In this document: positions 13,001 through 22,269 of the stretch, piece by piece
Numbering within the stretch: position 1 is the first letter of the stretch
Layout: each line of letters opens with the position of its first letter
From: Nematostella vectensis
Taxonomy: Eukaryota > Cnidaria > Anthozoa > Actiniaria > Edwardsiidae
Direction of reading: 5' to 3'
Assembly (NCBI RefSeq): GCF_932526225.1
Contig: NC_064048.1
Location: 2,495,597-2,559,596, forward strand
DNA: 64,000 bases
Notes under the pieces: model-generated
The model's database searches: none
Told to the model about the DNA's origin: nothing
Seen by the model: the letters and a program-made list of their open reading frames with translations, nothing else
Translations under genes and position numbers: made by a program

Positions 13001-13204
13001 TTGTTATTATTAAGTTAATACTTTTACATATATCATTACTTTCTCAACAGCCTTCTACGTCGACACGAGCGTCACCTGTCCGAAGTTGCCATGTCTGGGT
13101 CAGAGGCCGCCCATGCGGTGGCCGCCTGTCTGTCCGAACTCTCCCCACATCGCAAGACCTCGCAAAGCGACGGTGACAATTTTATTTGGACGTTAAATGG
13201 ATAG
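1021..13204 (+). CDS. ARID2: ARID2 (BAF200), PBAF chromatin remodeller subunit, 3' part of gene
   Basis: ARID2 is the signature subunit of the PBAF (SWI/SNF) nucleosome remodeller and acts in the nucleus. Eighteen exons join in frame: 1021-1130, 1860-1987, 2215-2331, 2669-2726, 3192-3280, 4182-4258, 4447-4528, 4974-5070, 5788-5906, 6264-6354, 6728-6950, 7352-7486, 7939-9033, 9351-10748, 11234-11372, 11925-12074, 12485-12576, 13051-13204 (TAG at 13202). They encode about 1450 residues. Exon 1 is the C-terminal end of the ARID domain (RYLEAYERINFFGED). Exons 2-11 form an armadillo-like helical region (GLPNEVDFAI is shared with vertebrate ARID2). Exons 11-13 encode an RFX-type winged helix (LKSTYENYPNGSVSRID). 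Exons 13-14 are Pro/Gln/Ser-rich and low in conservation. Exons 14-16 carry two C2H2-like zinc fingers (KPFQCRWEACAR, then CAWENC with FHLQQKH). The last two exons match the conserved C-terminus (TKTIRLTAALVLRNI). Possible polyadenylation signals are at 13403 and 13685. The 5' end is missing. Family identity is firm; single exon borders are inferred. Confidence 0.93.
2478..2640. repeat. (ATC)n simple repeat in ARID2 intron 3
   Basis: An imperfect run of CATCAT, CACCAC and similar triplets lies just upstream of ARID2 exon 4. Short open frames here are caused by the triplet periodicity and have no coding support. Confidence 0.75.
3725..4109. mobile_element. TIR MITE with TTACGC subterminal repeats
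   Basis: The element begins CAGGGCTTCTGGAATTAC and ends with the exact inverted complement, an 18-bp perfect terminal inverted repeat around about 385 bp. The interior holds about a dozen copies of ATTACGC or close variants, a subterminal-repeat pattern known in hAT-like elements. It has no transposase frame, so it is non-autonomous. It lies in the ARID2 intron between exons 5 and 6. I could not identify a convincing target-site duplication. Confidence 0.8.
4503..4700 (+). repeat. Tandem duplication of ARID2 exon 7 end and donor
   Basis: The last about 26 bases of exon 7, its GT donor at 4529 and about 40 intron bases recur about 138 bp downstream, with a donor-like GTGAAA at 4667. Both copies share a CTTTCAA core, GAAACCCT or its variant GAAAAACCCT, and ACAGGATT. 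The second copy is diverged and carries no continued coding potential. Confidence 0.6.
5210..5787 (+). repeat. 154-bp higher-order tandem repeat carrying 3' splice-site copies
   Basis: About three units of 153-154 bp (GCTGAC landmarks at 5214, 5367, 5521 and 5675) fill the intron before ARID2 exon 9. Each unit consists of about 51-bp subunits containing a T-rich tract plus CAG or CGG and CAATGGAT. The real exon 9 acceptor (TTTATTCCCAG at 5777-5787, followed by CCATGGAT) looks like the last member of the array, so decoy acceptors precede the genuine one. Cysteine-rich open frames through here are repeat artefacts. Confidence 0.85.
6890..7150 (+). repeat. Tandem triplication of ARID2 exon 11 end and donor
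   Basis: The exon 11 end (coding PAPTRREEMDAESFTFK, donor at 6951) with about 50 intron bases recurs about 103 bp downstream. There the matching donor position reads ATCATG, so GT is lost. A third, weaker copy begins near 7096. The copies keep recognisable ACAAGGAGA, GAGATGG and TTCAAATG blocks. This is a degenerating exon-end duplication within the intron. Confidence 0.7.
7285..7318. repeat. Poly-C / poly-A tract in ARID2 intron 11
   Basis: A run of about 17 C followed by TCCCC and a short A run. Such homopolymer tracts recur throughout the window. Confidence 0.85.
12557..12828 (+). repeat. Six tandem 49-bp copies of ARID2 exon 17 end plus 5' splice site
   Basis: Identical AGAAG|GTAAGG donors fall at 12577, 12626, 12675, 12724, 12773 and 12822, an exact 49-bp period. 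Each unit carries the last about 20 coding bases of exon 17 (ACTCCGCCACA, C/T variants, CTAGAAG), the donor, about 20 intron bases and GCTAACAG, which resembles a weak 3' splice site. The first donor is taken as the real one because it joins exon 18 in frame (phase 2). Copies are nearly identical, so expansion is recent. Confidence 0.92.
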
Positions 13205-13935
13205 CCCTCCATTACTCTGACTACATATTTAACTCAGCCATACCTATCGCCACCGAGCGTATCAATATTGAGAGTACATTTGTTCAACTCTATTACATTG
13301 TCGTTTCGGATTTACATAACATGAAAACATCTTCAACCATCAGATTTTTTTATTTTAAACTCGAGCAATGTAACTATGTCATGTACGGCTTTAACACTAG
13401 AGAATAAAGCGCAGAATATACTAAGCGCGCATGTATTAGTCAGTGTGAAGGGGACGGACGCGGAGAAGGAAGGAACGAAGCGGTTTCCTTTCCTTTCTTC
13501 TTTGCTACACCTTTCCATCCTCTCCGCTCTATTTCTTACGTTAATGGAGAGTACGTTTAAAAGATGCATCGAATGTGTTTGTATAACGATTGATTTGCTG
13601 ACAACCTCAAGAAATCCTCGTTCGCCCCAGCCCAATTATAACCATGAATATATGTTCTTATCTTTTTTGAATTAGAATGTTGACAATAAAACCGAAACAT
13701 AAATTGTCGCGGTAATCATCAAGCACACAAATGAAGAAAAGATTGATATGGTGATTCGCCGAATCAGTTTTCATGTTTGATTATTTTTCTAAAATAAAAG
13801 ATGGCATTTTTCACAAACGTATACCTATCGCATAATTTGGCGTTTAAGGGTGCATTCGGCACTGGGAAGCTATTGGCATGGAACTAAAACTCCTATTTAC
13901 CTGAACTAAACTTAAGTTAAAGGGCACCGTCACGA

Positions 13936-14068
13936 CTTTTCCGTTGGCCACGGTTTACATCACAATCTGCGTTTAAAGGCAATGGAAGCCAGCGAAAAAC
14001 CTACATTTATGTAGTGGCTCTCTAGAAAGAATCGGATTTCTAAGTTATCGTGGCCAGCGGAAAACTGA
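13936..14068. repeat. Short hairpin element
   Basis: Arms TTTTCCGTTGGCCACG and CGTGGCCAGCGGAAAA are near-perfect inverted complements about 95 bp apart. This looks like a small foldback MITE. No target duplication is clear. Confidence 0.5.
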
Positions 14069-15751
14069 AAACTAAATGCGGAGGACTTGGTGCGAAGTGC
14101 GAAACTCAGTCGCTTTAATTCCATGTTATACAGTATTAGCTCGCTTAACTCACTCTAGGCGAGACCTTGTTGGTAACAGCATCTACTGACTTCAGGGGGT
14201 GGGGGGTTAGGCAGTGTCGTTAAACCGTTTAGATTGTTTTCCAGTTCAATTCGTCCGATGTGAGACGTTCAAACCACAATATTGTATTAATCTAAAATTT
14301 GTCAATTAACTTGGTTGTTTTGCACTGTTTTGACTGTTTCTAGGGCTTACCCAAATTAAACTAAAATCACACATCCTTGCAGTGATTATTAATGAATAAT
14401 AGAATCAATAGTACGCAGACCCCGTGCAAATATTGATATCCCTCTATATGTAGAGAGAGAAATGAAACGGGTTGCTCAGCTTTCAAATTCCATGCAGCGA
14501 CTCGCTTGCCCCGCTAATTTCACCCTCCTCCCCTGTCGATAAAGATGCTGTCGCGAGCAAGGTATGCTCAAGTAAAGAGAAAAAAGTCGTCAGTGTAAAA
14601 TAATATAAAAAGCATATTGGTACTAAACATTTGTAACAAAGTTCTTATTGCTTTATTTATACTAAGAGGATGTACATAAGCTTAAATATCACGGGTGTTT
14701 GGCGTCACCCGTATTAGGGGGCTGTGGCGAGCGATCCTTCGTTCTCATGTGATTGTATTTATATCTGGACAACCATCGGATGCTCTTTCCTCTTGTCAGT
14801 TTCAGCTGTCTTGGCATCTCTTTGGAATCAATTAAATAAAGGAGTTTTGTATGTATACTGGAACAAACGTCTGTGGTGTTTCTATAGAGGCTTTTCAAAA
14901 ATGGCCGGAACCGCATGAAAGCGAGACTAAAAATAAATAAATAACAACAACAATGGAGGCTACTCGGGTAAACCTCGGCGTGTAGGGAAAAAGTCTCTTG
15001 GACACATGTTTTGATATTCATTTCGATTTATATTAGCTCTAAGTCAGAATACGTTGTTCGCTGGGATCGCTAAAGTTAGTTAAGTACTTGTTGTGCTCTT
15101 CCCTACCGGCTTCGGTTTTTGCTTTCCCAAATGACATTTCTGTAACTTCTGTAAGAGTCTTGAGAGCTTTCATTGTTTTACCAAGCGGGCGATGGACGCA
15201 ACATTTTAAAAATTCAAGACCTGTCCTGCCACAAGTTGTCGCTCCGAAAACACAACTGCGGAGGAAATTCACTTTGGACCTGTAACATCTTCCGACGAAC
15301 GGATATTTTATGTGGAAGCTAACTCCTATCACAGTGTGAGAAATAGACAAAGCCATTCTAAACACATCACCGTTCGCATTGATCTCTGTCGCCTGAACTC
15401 CTCGGTGTCATTTTCAGAATGTTCCTGTACAGCCCCCCCCCCCCCCCCCCTATTTTGAGTTTTTTTTTTTTTTTTTTTTTTTTTTACAGCCCGTCAAAGT
15501 GAAACACCGCTGTACCTAGTCAGGGGTATCCAAGCTTTCCAACAGTGCTTTGCGGTTCCAACTCTATCTCGCACTGGACATCGTGCTGGAGCAAGCATAA
15601 AATGACAGTTGCTTGTATAATTTTTTATCAAAACTACAACTATTACCATATTGGGAGAGTGCTCTAGGACGTCATTATGTATATTGGGGCATAAATTGAG
15701 ATATCTTTTTATGGATATTTGCAAGCAACTCGTACTTCTCATGGTCGGTTC

Positions 15752-15875
15752 ATGCTGGTTGAGGGGTCAATGGGTTATATCATAAGATGATGACCCACCC
15801 AGTGTGTTCTAATCTCTTCATAAACAGGTTGGGTAATTTTCTTGATTTAACCCTTGACCCCTCAACCGGCCTGTA
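15752..15875. repeat. Hairpin element with 24-bp arms
   Basis: GGTTGAGGGGTCAATGGGTT is mirrored by AACCCTTGACCCCTCAACC about 75 bp downstream, giving a strong foldback structure. It is probably a MITE relic. Confidence 0.6.
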
Positions 15876-16750
15876 GGGGCCGTTTGGAGCGGCATTACTA
15901 AAAAGAGGAAACGGCGGAACCAGTATATTTCGCATAGTTATAGGGATAGGGATGTCGTACTAGGATCACCATTTATTTCATTTCTAATCTGAACAAAAAA
16001 AAAAACTCCGTTGAGAAAAGCTAAGACAACATCACTAAGCGCAGATGTGCTACGTTATTTCACGCATATTTGATCGAATTCTGTCATATTCAATTTGTAT
16101 CCATTTGTATCGGATTAGTAACAAAAAACCCTTGTTTTAGAAGCGCGTACATGCTACCCCCCTCGGTTAGAAAGTGCACAGTACGATCTGTTGTCACAGA
16201 TGGTGAATTCGATAGTCGACGGTAAAAAGTGTGAAAAATATGAGTGAAATTCGCAAATCGGCGACATGAGACTCGCTTCAATTGAAAGCTATGGTATGTT
16301 TTCAAAGTGTTTTTGTGCTGGATTGGCGGCTGGTTGATTTTTGCGAGTTTTATCGGGCCTCGAAGTAGTTGTGTGGTGGCCGTTAGCCGATATGAGTCCC
16401 CAGCCTTTCCTATTTTTATACAGAGAGAGAAACACAATTCGTGGCGGGCTTCAAACTCGCTCTACTGACATTCTATCGGCAAAATTAAAATAAAGAAAGA
16501 CTCAAACACAATATTAAATGGTCTAAAGTTTTATTTTTCACGACAAAGTATTTTTTCGCTAACGTATAAATTCCCCCATACATTCCTTTATCACTGACAG
16601 TAGCCTTGGGCTGCCTGTGCTCTACCCCTATAAATAAGCGAAATATGGTGCTCGCCGTTTCCGCCGGTTACACTTTTTAGTACTGCCGCGTTTGAAGTAC
16701 CTAAAACCCAAAAACTTCATCAACAACAAAAACAAAATTCATACCCAGAG

Positions 16751-17980
16751 GCTACGTGCAAGCACAGGCTTCCCACCCGCGCCAGCGAAGGATTTTGAAT
16801 GACATACGAATTCACGCAAATAAACATCTATGAGTTATATCTCCATTGGTCTAATTCATGAAATAAACTTAGTTGGGATGTAAATGTATCCGTCTGCGGT
16901 GTTGTTTTCTTCAGAAGAAGCTCAATTTGACGAGTTTAGAGCTATATATGTTTGTCTTGGATTTTGAGTTGATACTAAGTATGTTAATGAGACAAGGCTG
17001 GCAACTTAATTCGGACTACCTCAGCTTCAGCGCGATTTTCTGACGGATACACAATACAGAATACAATGGTCTTAGCGGTTGCCATAGCATTGCATTGTAT
17101 TTTCTATTGTGTCTAAGCCCCGACCGCGCTCAGGGGACCAACAGTCAGCACCCTGGAAGAACGATAAATTCCAAATTTGCAGCGATAAATTGCAGGGAAA
17201 TTCTTTTGGATTATTTTCTTCGAAAGATGTGTTTAGAACCTATTCTTCTATGGCATATAGGTTTGTGAAGGGAAAAGCTGTCCGTTTTCTGCCGAAAAAG
17301 TTGCCTCGAAGAGTCGAAGTTGTGTTTGCCAGGGCTTGGAGCTTCCTACCCGTTGTATTTTATTACGAGCACAGGTAGCCTAGGCTTACGGCGAGTGTAG
17401 GTTTATTACATGGTATGTATGAGCGAACAAATCTCGTTGAAATAAATATGCTGATTCGAAAATAAAACAGTAGCTTGACGTTGCTGCTACTCAAACCCGC
17501 AATTATTTGCCATTCTAAGCTGCCTGGTTAATGAGTAACACTACCCCCAAGCGGCGCGTTTTTTTCCTACCCTTTTGGAAGAGAAAAACGCGCCGCTGGG
17601 GGTCGGGGTGGTCGAGTTACTCATTTACCAGGGGGCGGCAGTTACACAGCGCGTCGTTTGAAAAGTCGCAAGCGCGTAGGGACAGCTCGCTGCAGGAGCG
17701 AAACCAAGATAAATACATCCAGTTAAAGTAGGAATACGTGCTTATTCAACACTAACAAGACATTAGACTTCATTTCGGAGTCAAATTATCCTATAGCCCG
17801 TGCTCTAAACTCTTAAAATTGAGCTTCTGAAGAAAAAAAACACCGCAGACGGATACATTTACATCCCAACTAAGTTTATTTCATGAATTAGAGCATGAAG
17901 ATATAACTCATAGATGTTTATTATTTGCGTGATTCGAAATCCTTCAATGACGCGGGCGGGAAGCCTGTGGTGCAAGTTGC
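16751..17980. mobile_element. 1.2-kb element with about 170-bp inverted repeats and inner hairpin
   Basis: The left arm (16757-16930) and right arm (17821-17975) are inverted copies, for example ACTTAGTTGGGATGTAAATG against CATTTACATCCCAACTAAGT, and CACAGGCTTCCCACCCGCG against its near complement. The centre holds a second palindrome at 17520-17641 whose arms contain AAGCGGCGCG and CGCGCCGCT. No transposase frame is visible. It is read as a non-autonomous foldback DNA transposon, possibly with a second element nested inside. Terminal ends are approximate. Confidence 0.75.
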
Positions 17981-18284
17981 AGTATTGATATTATTATTAT
18001 TATTTGCATTTACAAATATAGAAATATATTTTTTTTGTTTATATGTTTTTGCTTGTTTCCTTTTTTTTATTTTTTTATTTCCTCTTTTTTTACGTTAACA
18101 CTCAATACAAGGGGTCGAGCGAGGCCCCGGAGATTTTCGCCAAATTTGAAGGCATCACGAATTCTCGGGTATTAGATTCAACTCCTCGTTCTCGGATCTT
18201 TAGAGAAGCAAGAACTTTTTTCCCGGAACGGCCGTCTCGGAATTTCTCGGATTGACCATTCTTTTCAAGAAGCTCCTTTTTTTT

Positions 18285-18335
18285 TATAAATCTCTCCCTC
18301 GTGACGTGACGTGACGTGGCGTTGCGTGACGCTGT
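18285..18335 (+). promoter_or_regulatory. Possible core promoter of the Kelch gene
   Basis: TATAAA at 18285-18290 is followed by a run of overlapping GTGACGT words at 18301-18320 that resemble CRE/ATF half sites. Both lie 125-170 bp upstream of the start codon. No transcription start data exist here, so this is a sequence-pattern suggestion only. Confidence 0.3.
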
Positions 18336-18454
18336 TGTGAGGTAATTCCTACACTTGACTAGTGAAAAGTAAAACCACTTCACTGATTGTCTGGCTGTCA
18401 TTGTATAACTACCTTCCGTAGCTTCACGGCTGTCTAAGAATAACAGGCTAAAAT

Positions 18455-20227
18455 ATGGCAGGGCGCACAGTTCTAAAGAGCCTTCCACCACCAAAAGACT
18501 TTTGCCTAGATGTCATGTTAGCTTTGAACAACCAACGACTGGAAGGAGTTCTTTGCGATGTTACATTGATTGTAGAAGAAACGTCTTTCCACGCTCATAA
18601 AAGTGTACTAGCTGCAAAAAGTCCTTACTTCCATAAGCTATTCACAAGCGAAATGGCCGAGAAAGCTCAAGAAATGATAAAATTCGAGCTCAGCTCGCTT
18701 GGGCTTTCAAAAAGTGTCATGGGTGACATGTTGTGTTATCTGTACACCGGGAATTTGAATGTTCTGGCTTCTCAAGCGCAAGATTTTCTCATCGCTGCGG
18801 ATTATTTTCTACTGTCAGAGTTAAAAGATGCTGCAATCAATGTTCTGGAGTCGATGATAAACCAAGAAAACTGTTGTATACTTTTAGATTTAGGGGAACG
18901 ATTTTCAAGTGATCATCTCGCTAATTCTGCAAGGATGTTCATTGAAAATGTATTTTCTGATTTTCGTCACACAACAGAGTTTCAAGAATTGACCCTTCGG
19001 CAATTTCAAGAAATTATATCAAGCGATAATTTGGTTGTAACAGACGAAAAAGAAGTATTTGAAGCAATTTTAGCATGGGTATCGCATTGTGAAGACAAAC
19101 GAAACATTTATTTTGAACAACTTTTTTCGAAAATTCGTCTCAATTCATTGGACAACGAATTCCTACAATTTCGAGTTCTCGGTGATAAATTTGTGGCAAA
19201 AAGTACTAAATGTGTTAGTAGAATTGAGAAAGTCTTTCGTTCTCGGTTAGAAGCCAAACCCTACGATATCCCGCTGGAAATACCTCGAAAATGCCTTCAG
19301 CCTCCCGTGGACATTGTGCTAACATGCGGCGGTATGACCCCCCGGAGACCAGCCCACGCTCATATGTTACGCTGTTACGTTCCAGGGGGGCAGTGGTACG
19401 ATTTACCACCTATGCCGTGTAAACGGAATTGGCACGGAGTTGCAAGCTACAGCAATGCGTTTTACGTTATTGGAGGGGAGAAAGACGGCGAACCTAGCGC
19501 GTCTTGTGATAGGTTTGACTTGCCTTCGAGAACGTGGAGAGAGATGTCTCCGCTGCTACGTGGAGTTGTTATTCCCGCTGTCGCAGTCTTGAAAGAGTTT
19601 ATCTATGTCATTGGCGGTGTGCGCAATTACCGCGCGAGGCTTCAAATCTACAGCACAAAGACAAACATGTGGGCATATGGCGAGTCATTGAGTGTTGCTA
19701 GGGAAATCACATGCGCTGTTGCTAAGGCCCCTTACTTGTATGCAATTGGTGGATTACGCAGCGACTTAGGTGCATATATGTGTTCCGTGGAAAAGTACGA
19801 CCCGGCACGGGACAGTTGGAGTGGGGTGTCAGACATGCTGCACGCTCGAGCAGGGGCCGTTGGTTTGGCATTGAACGATAAGCTCTACGTTCTTGGCGGC
19901 GAATCCGAAGTTCGCGTTGCTTTAACATCATGTGAGCGATATGATATCGATCTGGATGAATGGTCATCGATTGCTCGCATGGGCGTTCCGAGGTATTTCG
20001 CTGGAGTTGCTGCTATTGGGGATGGATTTTATGTGTTTGGAGGTGTTGGGGGAAGCAATGTTGACTGTGATGAAAAAGATGTTGTGGAATTTTATGACGT
20101 GTCTGAGAAAAAATGGACGAGAACTCTGCGCATGCCCTGGGGCGAGAGGTTCTTCAGGTGTGCTGTAATACAAACAAGGTGGCATCACTTACGTGGGTTA
20201 CCTGTGGTAGTAAAATACGAGTCATAG
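18455..20227 (+). CDS. Kelch-like protein (BTB-BACK-Kelch), intronless
   Basis: This 590-residue protein has the architecture of a substrate adaptor for CUL3 ubiquitin ligase. A BTB domain at about 24-132 contains CDVTLIVEETSFHAHKSVLA and SPYFHKLFTSEM. A BACK domain at about 137-240 follows. Six Kelch blades at about 285-575 carry repeated GG pairs and downstream aromatic W residues (YVIGGEKDG, YVIGGVRN, YAIGGLRS, YVLGGESE, YVFGGVGG). Length fits the family. The start at 18455 is in a favourable context (AAAATATGG) just before the BTB domain. The frame is unbroken, ending TAG at 20225, and a possible AATAAA is at 20495-20500. The single-exon structure contrasts with its intron-rich neighbours and could mean an old retroposition, though intronless Kelch genes are common. 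I cannot assign a specific vertebrate KLHL orthologue. Confidence 0.92.
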   Translation: MAGRTVLKSLPPPKDFCLDVMLALNNQRLEGVLCDVTLIVEETSFHAHKSVLAAKSPYFHKLFTSEMAEKAQEMIKFELSSLGLSKSVMGDMLCYLYTGNLNVLASQAQDFLIAADYFLLSELKDAAINVLESMINQENCCILLDLGERFSSDHLANSARMFIENVFSDFRHTTEFQELTLRQFQEIISSDNLVVTDEKEVFEAILAWVSHCEDKRNIYFEQLFSKIRLNSLDNEFLQFRVLGDKFVAKSTKCVSRIEKVFRSRLEAKPYDIPLEIPRKCLQPPVDIVLTCGGMTPRRPAHAHMLRCYVPGGQWYDLPPMPCKRNWHGVASYSNAFYVIGGEKDGEPSASCDRFDLPSRTWREMSPLLRGVVIPAVAVLKEFIYVIGGVRNYRARLQIYSTKTNMWAYGESLSVAREITCAVAKAPYLYAIGGLRSDLGAYMCSVEKYDPARDSWSGVSDMLHARAGAVGLALNDKLYVLGGESEVRVALTSCERYDIDLDEWSSIARMGVPRYFAGVAAIGDGFYVFGGVGGSNVDCDEKDVVEFYDVSEKKWTRTLRMPWGERFFRCAVIQTRWHHLRGLPVVVKYES

Positions 20228-20904
20228 AAGGACTGGTGACAAGAGATGCCGTGCTGCATTCAAAGGGTCATGTTCAAGGGTGACAATTCACAGAGTCTTC
20301 TTTATGAAGTACCAGCCTTTCAAACGGTGAGGCAAACTGCAAATGTGCCACACTTGGCTTCATGATTGCGCATCAAATAGAAATGATCTCTCGCTAACAG
20401 GAATGATATACCAGTGTCAACAAGAAGTATTCTATACAGTTTATTTAAAACGTTTGTATACTTTTATTTACATCTCTACAATGATAATAGAGAAAATAAA
20501 CATAGTTTTATTTTCTATTCCTGGTAGAATATGCCGAGAACAGGCTTGTAGTCTAGAACACTAAAGAATTGATATACAATTAGACGACTTGCTTTGAAAG
20601 GTCACATTACTTTTTGGATAGCAAACTAGCGCGCGGCTTTCTATGGCAAGCCAACAACCACAAAAATAAAACCTTTATTTAGTGTTTCCGAATCAACCAG
20701 GGAGTTGTCTGTCACAGAGGGCTTATTTTCATTGAAATATTTTATTTTCTCTTCGCTCTGGCCAAACGACGGCAGCCACTTCTTTGTTTATTTTGGTGAG
20801 TTTTCCACCCCAAAAGTTATGTTTTAGTCGTCTACAGGGTCAAAAGTGTATGTTAGATTATATCTTTTTCTTTTGGTTAATTAAAGAACTTTACTACTTG
20901 AAGT

Positions 20905-20985
20905 GAACAACAAACAACTGTGTTGTTGTGTTGTTCACAAACAACTGTGTTGTTGTGTTGTTCACAAACAACTGTGTTGTTGCAG
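20905..20985. repeat. 28-bp tandem repeat
   Basis: Three copies of a unit built on AACAACTGTGTTGTTGTG and TTGTTCAC. Each unit is itself partly palindromic. Confidence 0.75.
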
Positions 20986-21721
20986 GAAATTGCTGTATCC
21001 CCTGGGAGAGAAGGGACAAGATCACATTAGCAGAGTCGACCGTGACGGGTGAATTGAAGGTGGTAAAAATCTTAATTAAAAAAATTATTTGCCTGGGGCA
21101 GGACCACAGCTCCTGAGACCTCTCCAAGTAGAGTTTTTTCTAAATTTTCTAAAGCTACCTTAATTGCTTGAATAAGCGCCTATACCTCCCCTAAATAAGC
21201 AAAGAGATAAACTAGCCTGAAATGCATGTGTTTGCCCGGTGCTTTTATAGCGAAAAATCGGCCTCGAGCGATTGTTAGCTGTCATCTTTGATTTTGATCA
21301 AAAATGAAGAACGGGGGGGGGGGGGGGGGGGGGGGGGGGAAGGAGAGAGCTTGAGAAGGAACTCCTTCTTCCCCCTCCCCATCCATCCCCGTTTTTCATA
21401 TTTGCTCAAAATCCTAGATGGAGGCTATAAAATCACTGGGTAAACGCCCTAGAGATAAACAGATAAAACATATTTTGAAATAAGGGCCTCACCCAAATAA
21501 GCTCCTTGACTGGGACATTAAAGGTGAATAAGCGCCGACTGTATATATTGGAGTAAAAGGCGCTTGCCCTCCCCTCAGCAAAATGTCATTTTTGAGGTTT
21601 ACTCCCCCCCCCCTCCCCCAGACAAACATCCTTACCAATCGTCATGGCTATGAGCCTGAACATGTTTCTCTGTGATTTCGTTAGCATTTTGAAGCTCTAA
21701 ATCAGGATGTGGTGTATTATC

Positions 21722-22044
21722 AGGCCCGTACCCAAGATTTTCCTTGGGGGGGGGGGGGGGGGGCGAAATCCGAAAATGTGGACCTAGGAGGAAAGGGGGG
21801 GGAGGGAGTTCTCTGATAAAAAGCTCACCACCTCCAAAAGAACAAAAAAGTTTTTTCTTATGCCTTTTCAGTATTTCCATGTGACGTTTATTAACAGATT
21901 TGGCTACATACCAGAGTGATCTAGCTTATGATTTATAGTTTTGTATACCGTCTATTGAGAACAAAAAGTGGACTTTCGGCCGTTGTGGGGGGGGGGGGGG
22001 GGTGCGTTCCCACCCCCTGCACCCCCCCCTGGGTATGGGCCTGA
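21722..22044. mobile_element. MITE with CAGGCCCGTACCCA-type ends and poly-G arms
   Basis: The left end CAGGCCCGTACCCAAG and the right end CTGGGTATGGGCCTG are inverted near-complements. Inside each end is a long G run. Similar TGGCTACGGGCC or GTAGCCAGG termini recur at about 25108-25121 and 42529-42670, so this is a dispersed family. Flanking ATTAT on both sides may be the target duplication. Confidence 0.65.
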
Positions 22045-22092
22045 ATTATGTATTACACACAAATGATTAGTTCATTGAGTCATCAATCAGCG

Positions 22093-22225
22093 TAGCCTCA
22101 GTAGTAAGGGCAAAGGACTTGGGGAAGATGAATGATAGACCTGCGCGCTTGGAAATAATGGAGCGAATGAAGCGCCTCCTTTTCATCTTTCTTCTTCCCC
22201 AATCCTTTGGGCTTGCTACGTAAGC
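22093..22225. repeat. Inverted repeat, probable MITE
   Basis: The arms contain GCAAAGGACTTGGGGAAGATGAA and, inverted, CTTCCCCAATCCTTTGGGC, flanked by GTAGC / GCTAC words on both sides. No coding content. Confidence 0.5.
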
Positions 22226-22269
22226 TACAATTAGCGTAGCCTTTCTATGTACAAAATATATTAATATTA

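Larger units (their letters stand above)
13205..18454. other. Spacer between ARID2 and the Kelch gene
   Basis: No conserved coding region is visible across 5.2 kb. It holds the ARID2 3' UTR with possible AATAAA at 13403-13408 and 13685-13690, three inverted-repeat elements listed separately, and a poly-C (about 17) then poly-T (about 30) block at 15427-15485. Short open frames on either strand have no recognisable domain, codon pattern or splice context. Confidence 0.6.
20228..22269. other. Tail-to-tail spacer between the Kelch gene and EXT2
   Basis: No coding region is supported. It holds the 3' UTRs of two convergent genes, a short ACAAC-type tandem repeat (20905-20985), a run of about 29 G at 21307-21338, one MITE (21722-22044) and an inverted repeat near 22093-22225. 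The only TTTATT near EXT2 that could be its reverse-strand polyadenylation signal is at 21887-21892, which is weak evidence. Confidence 0.55.

Noticed and set aside
16090-16437. Reverse 115-codon frame in the ARID2-Kelch spacer
   Set aside because: No domain, splice signal or start context; length is within chance for this composition.
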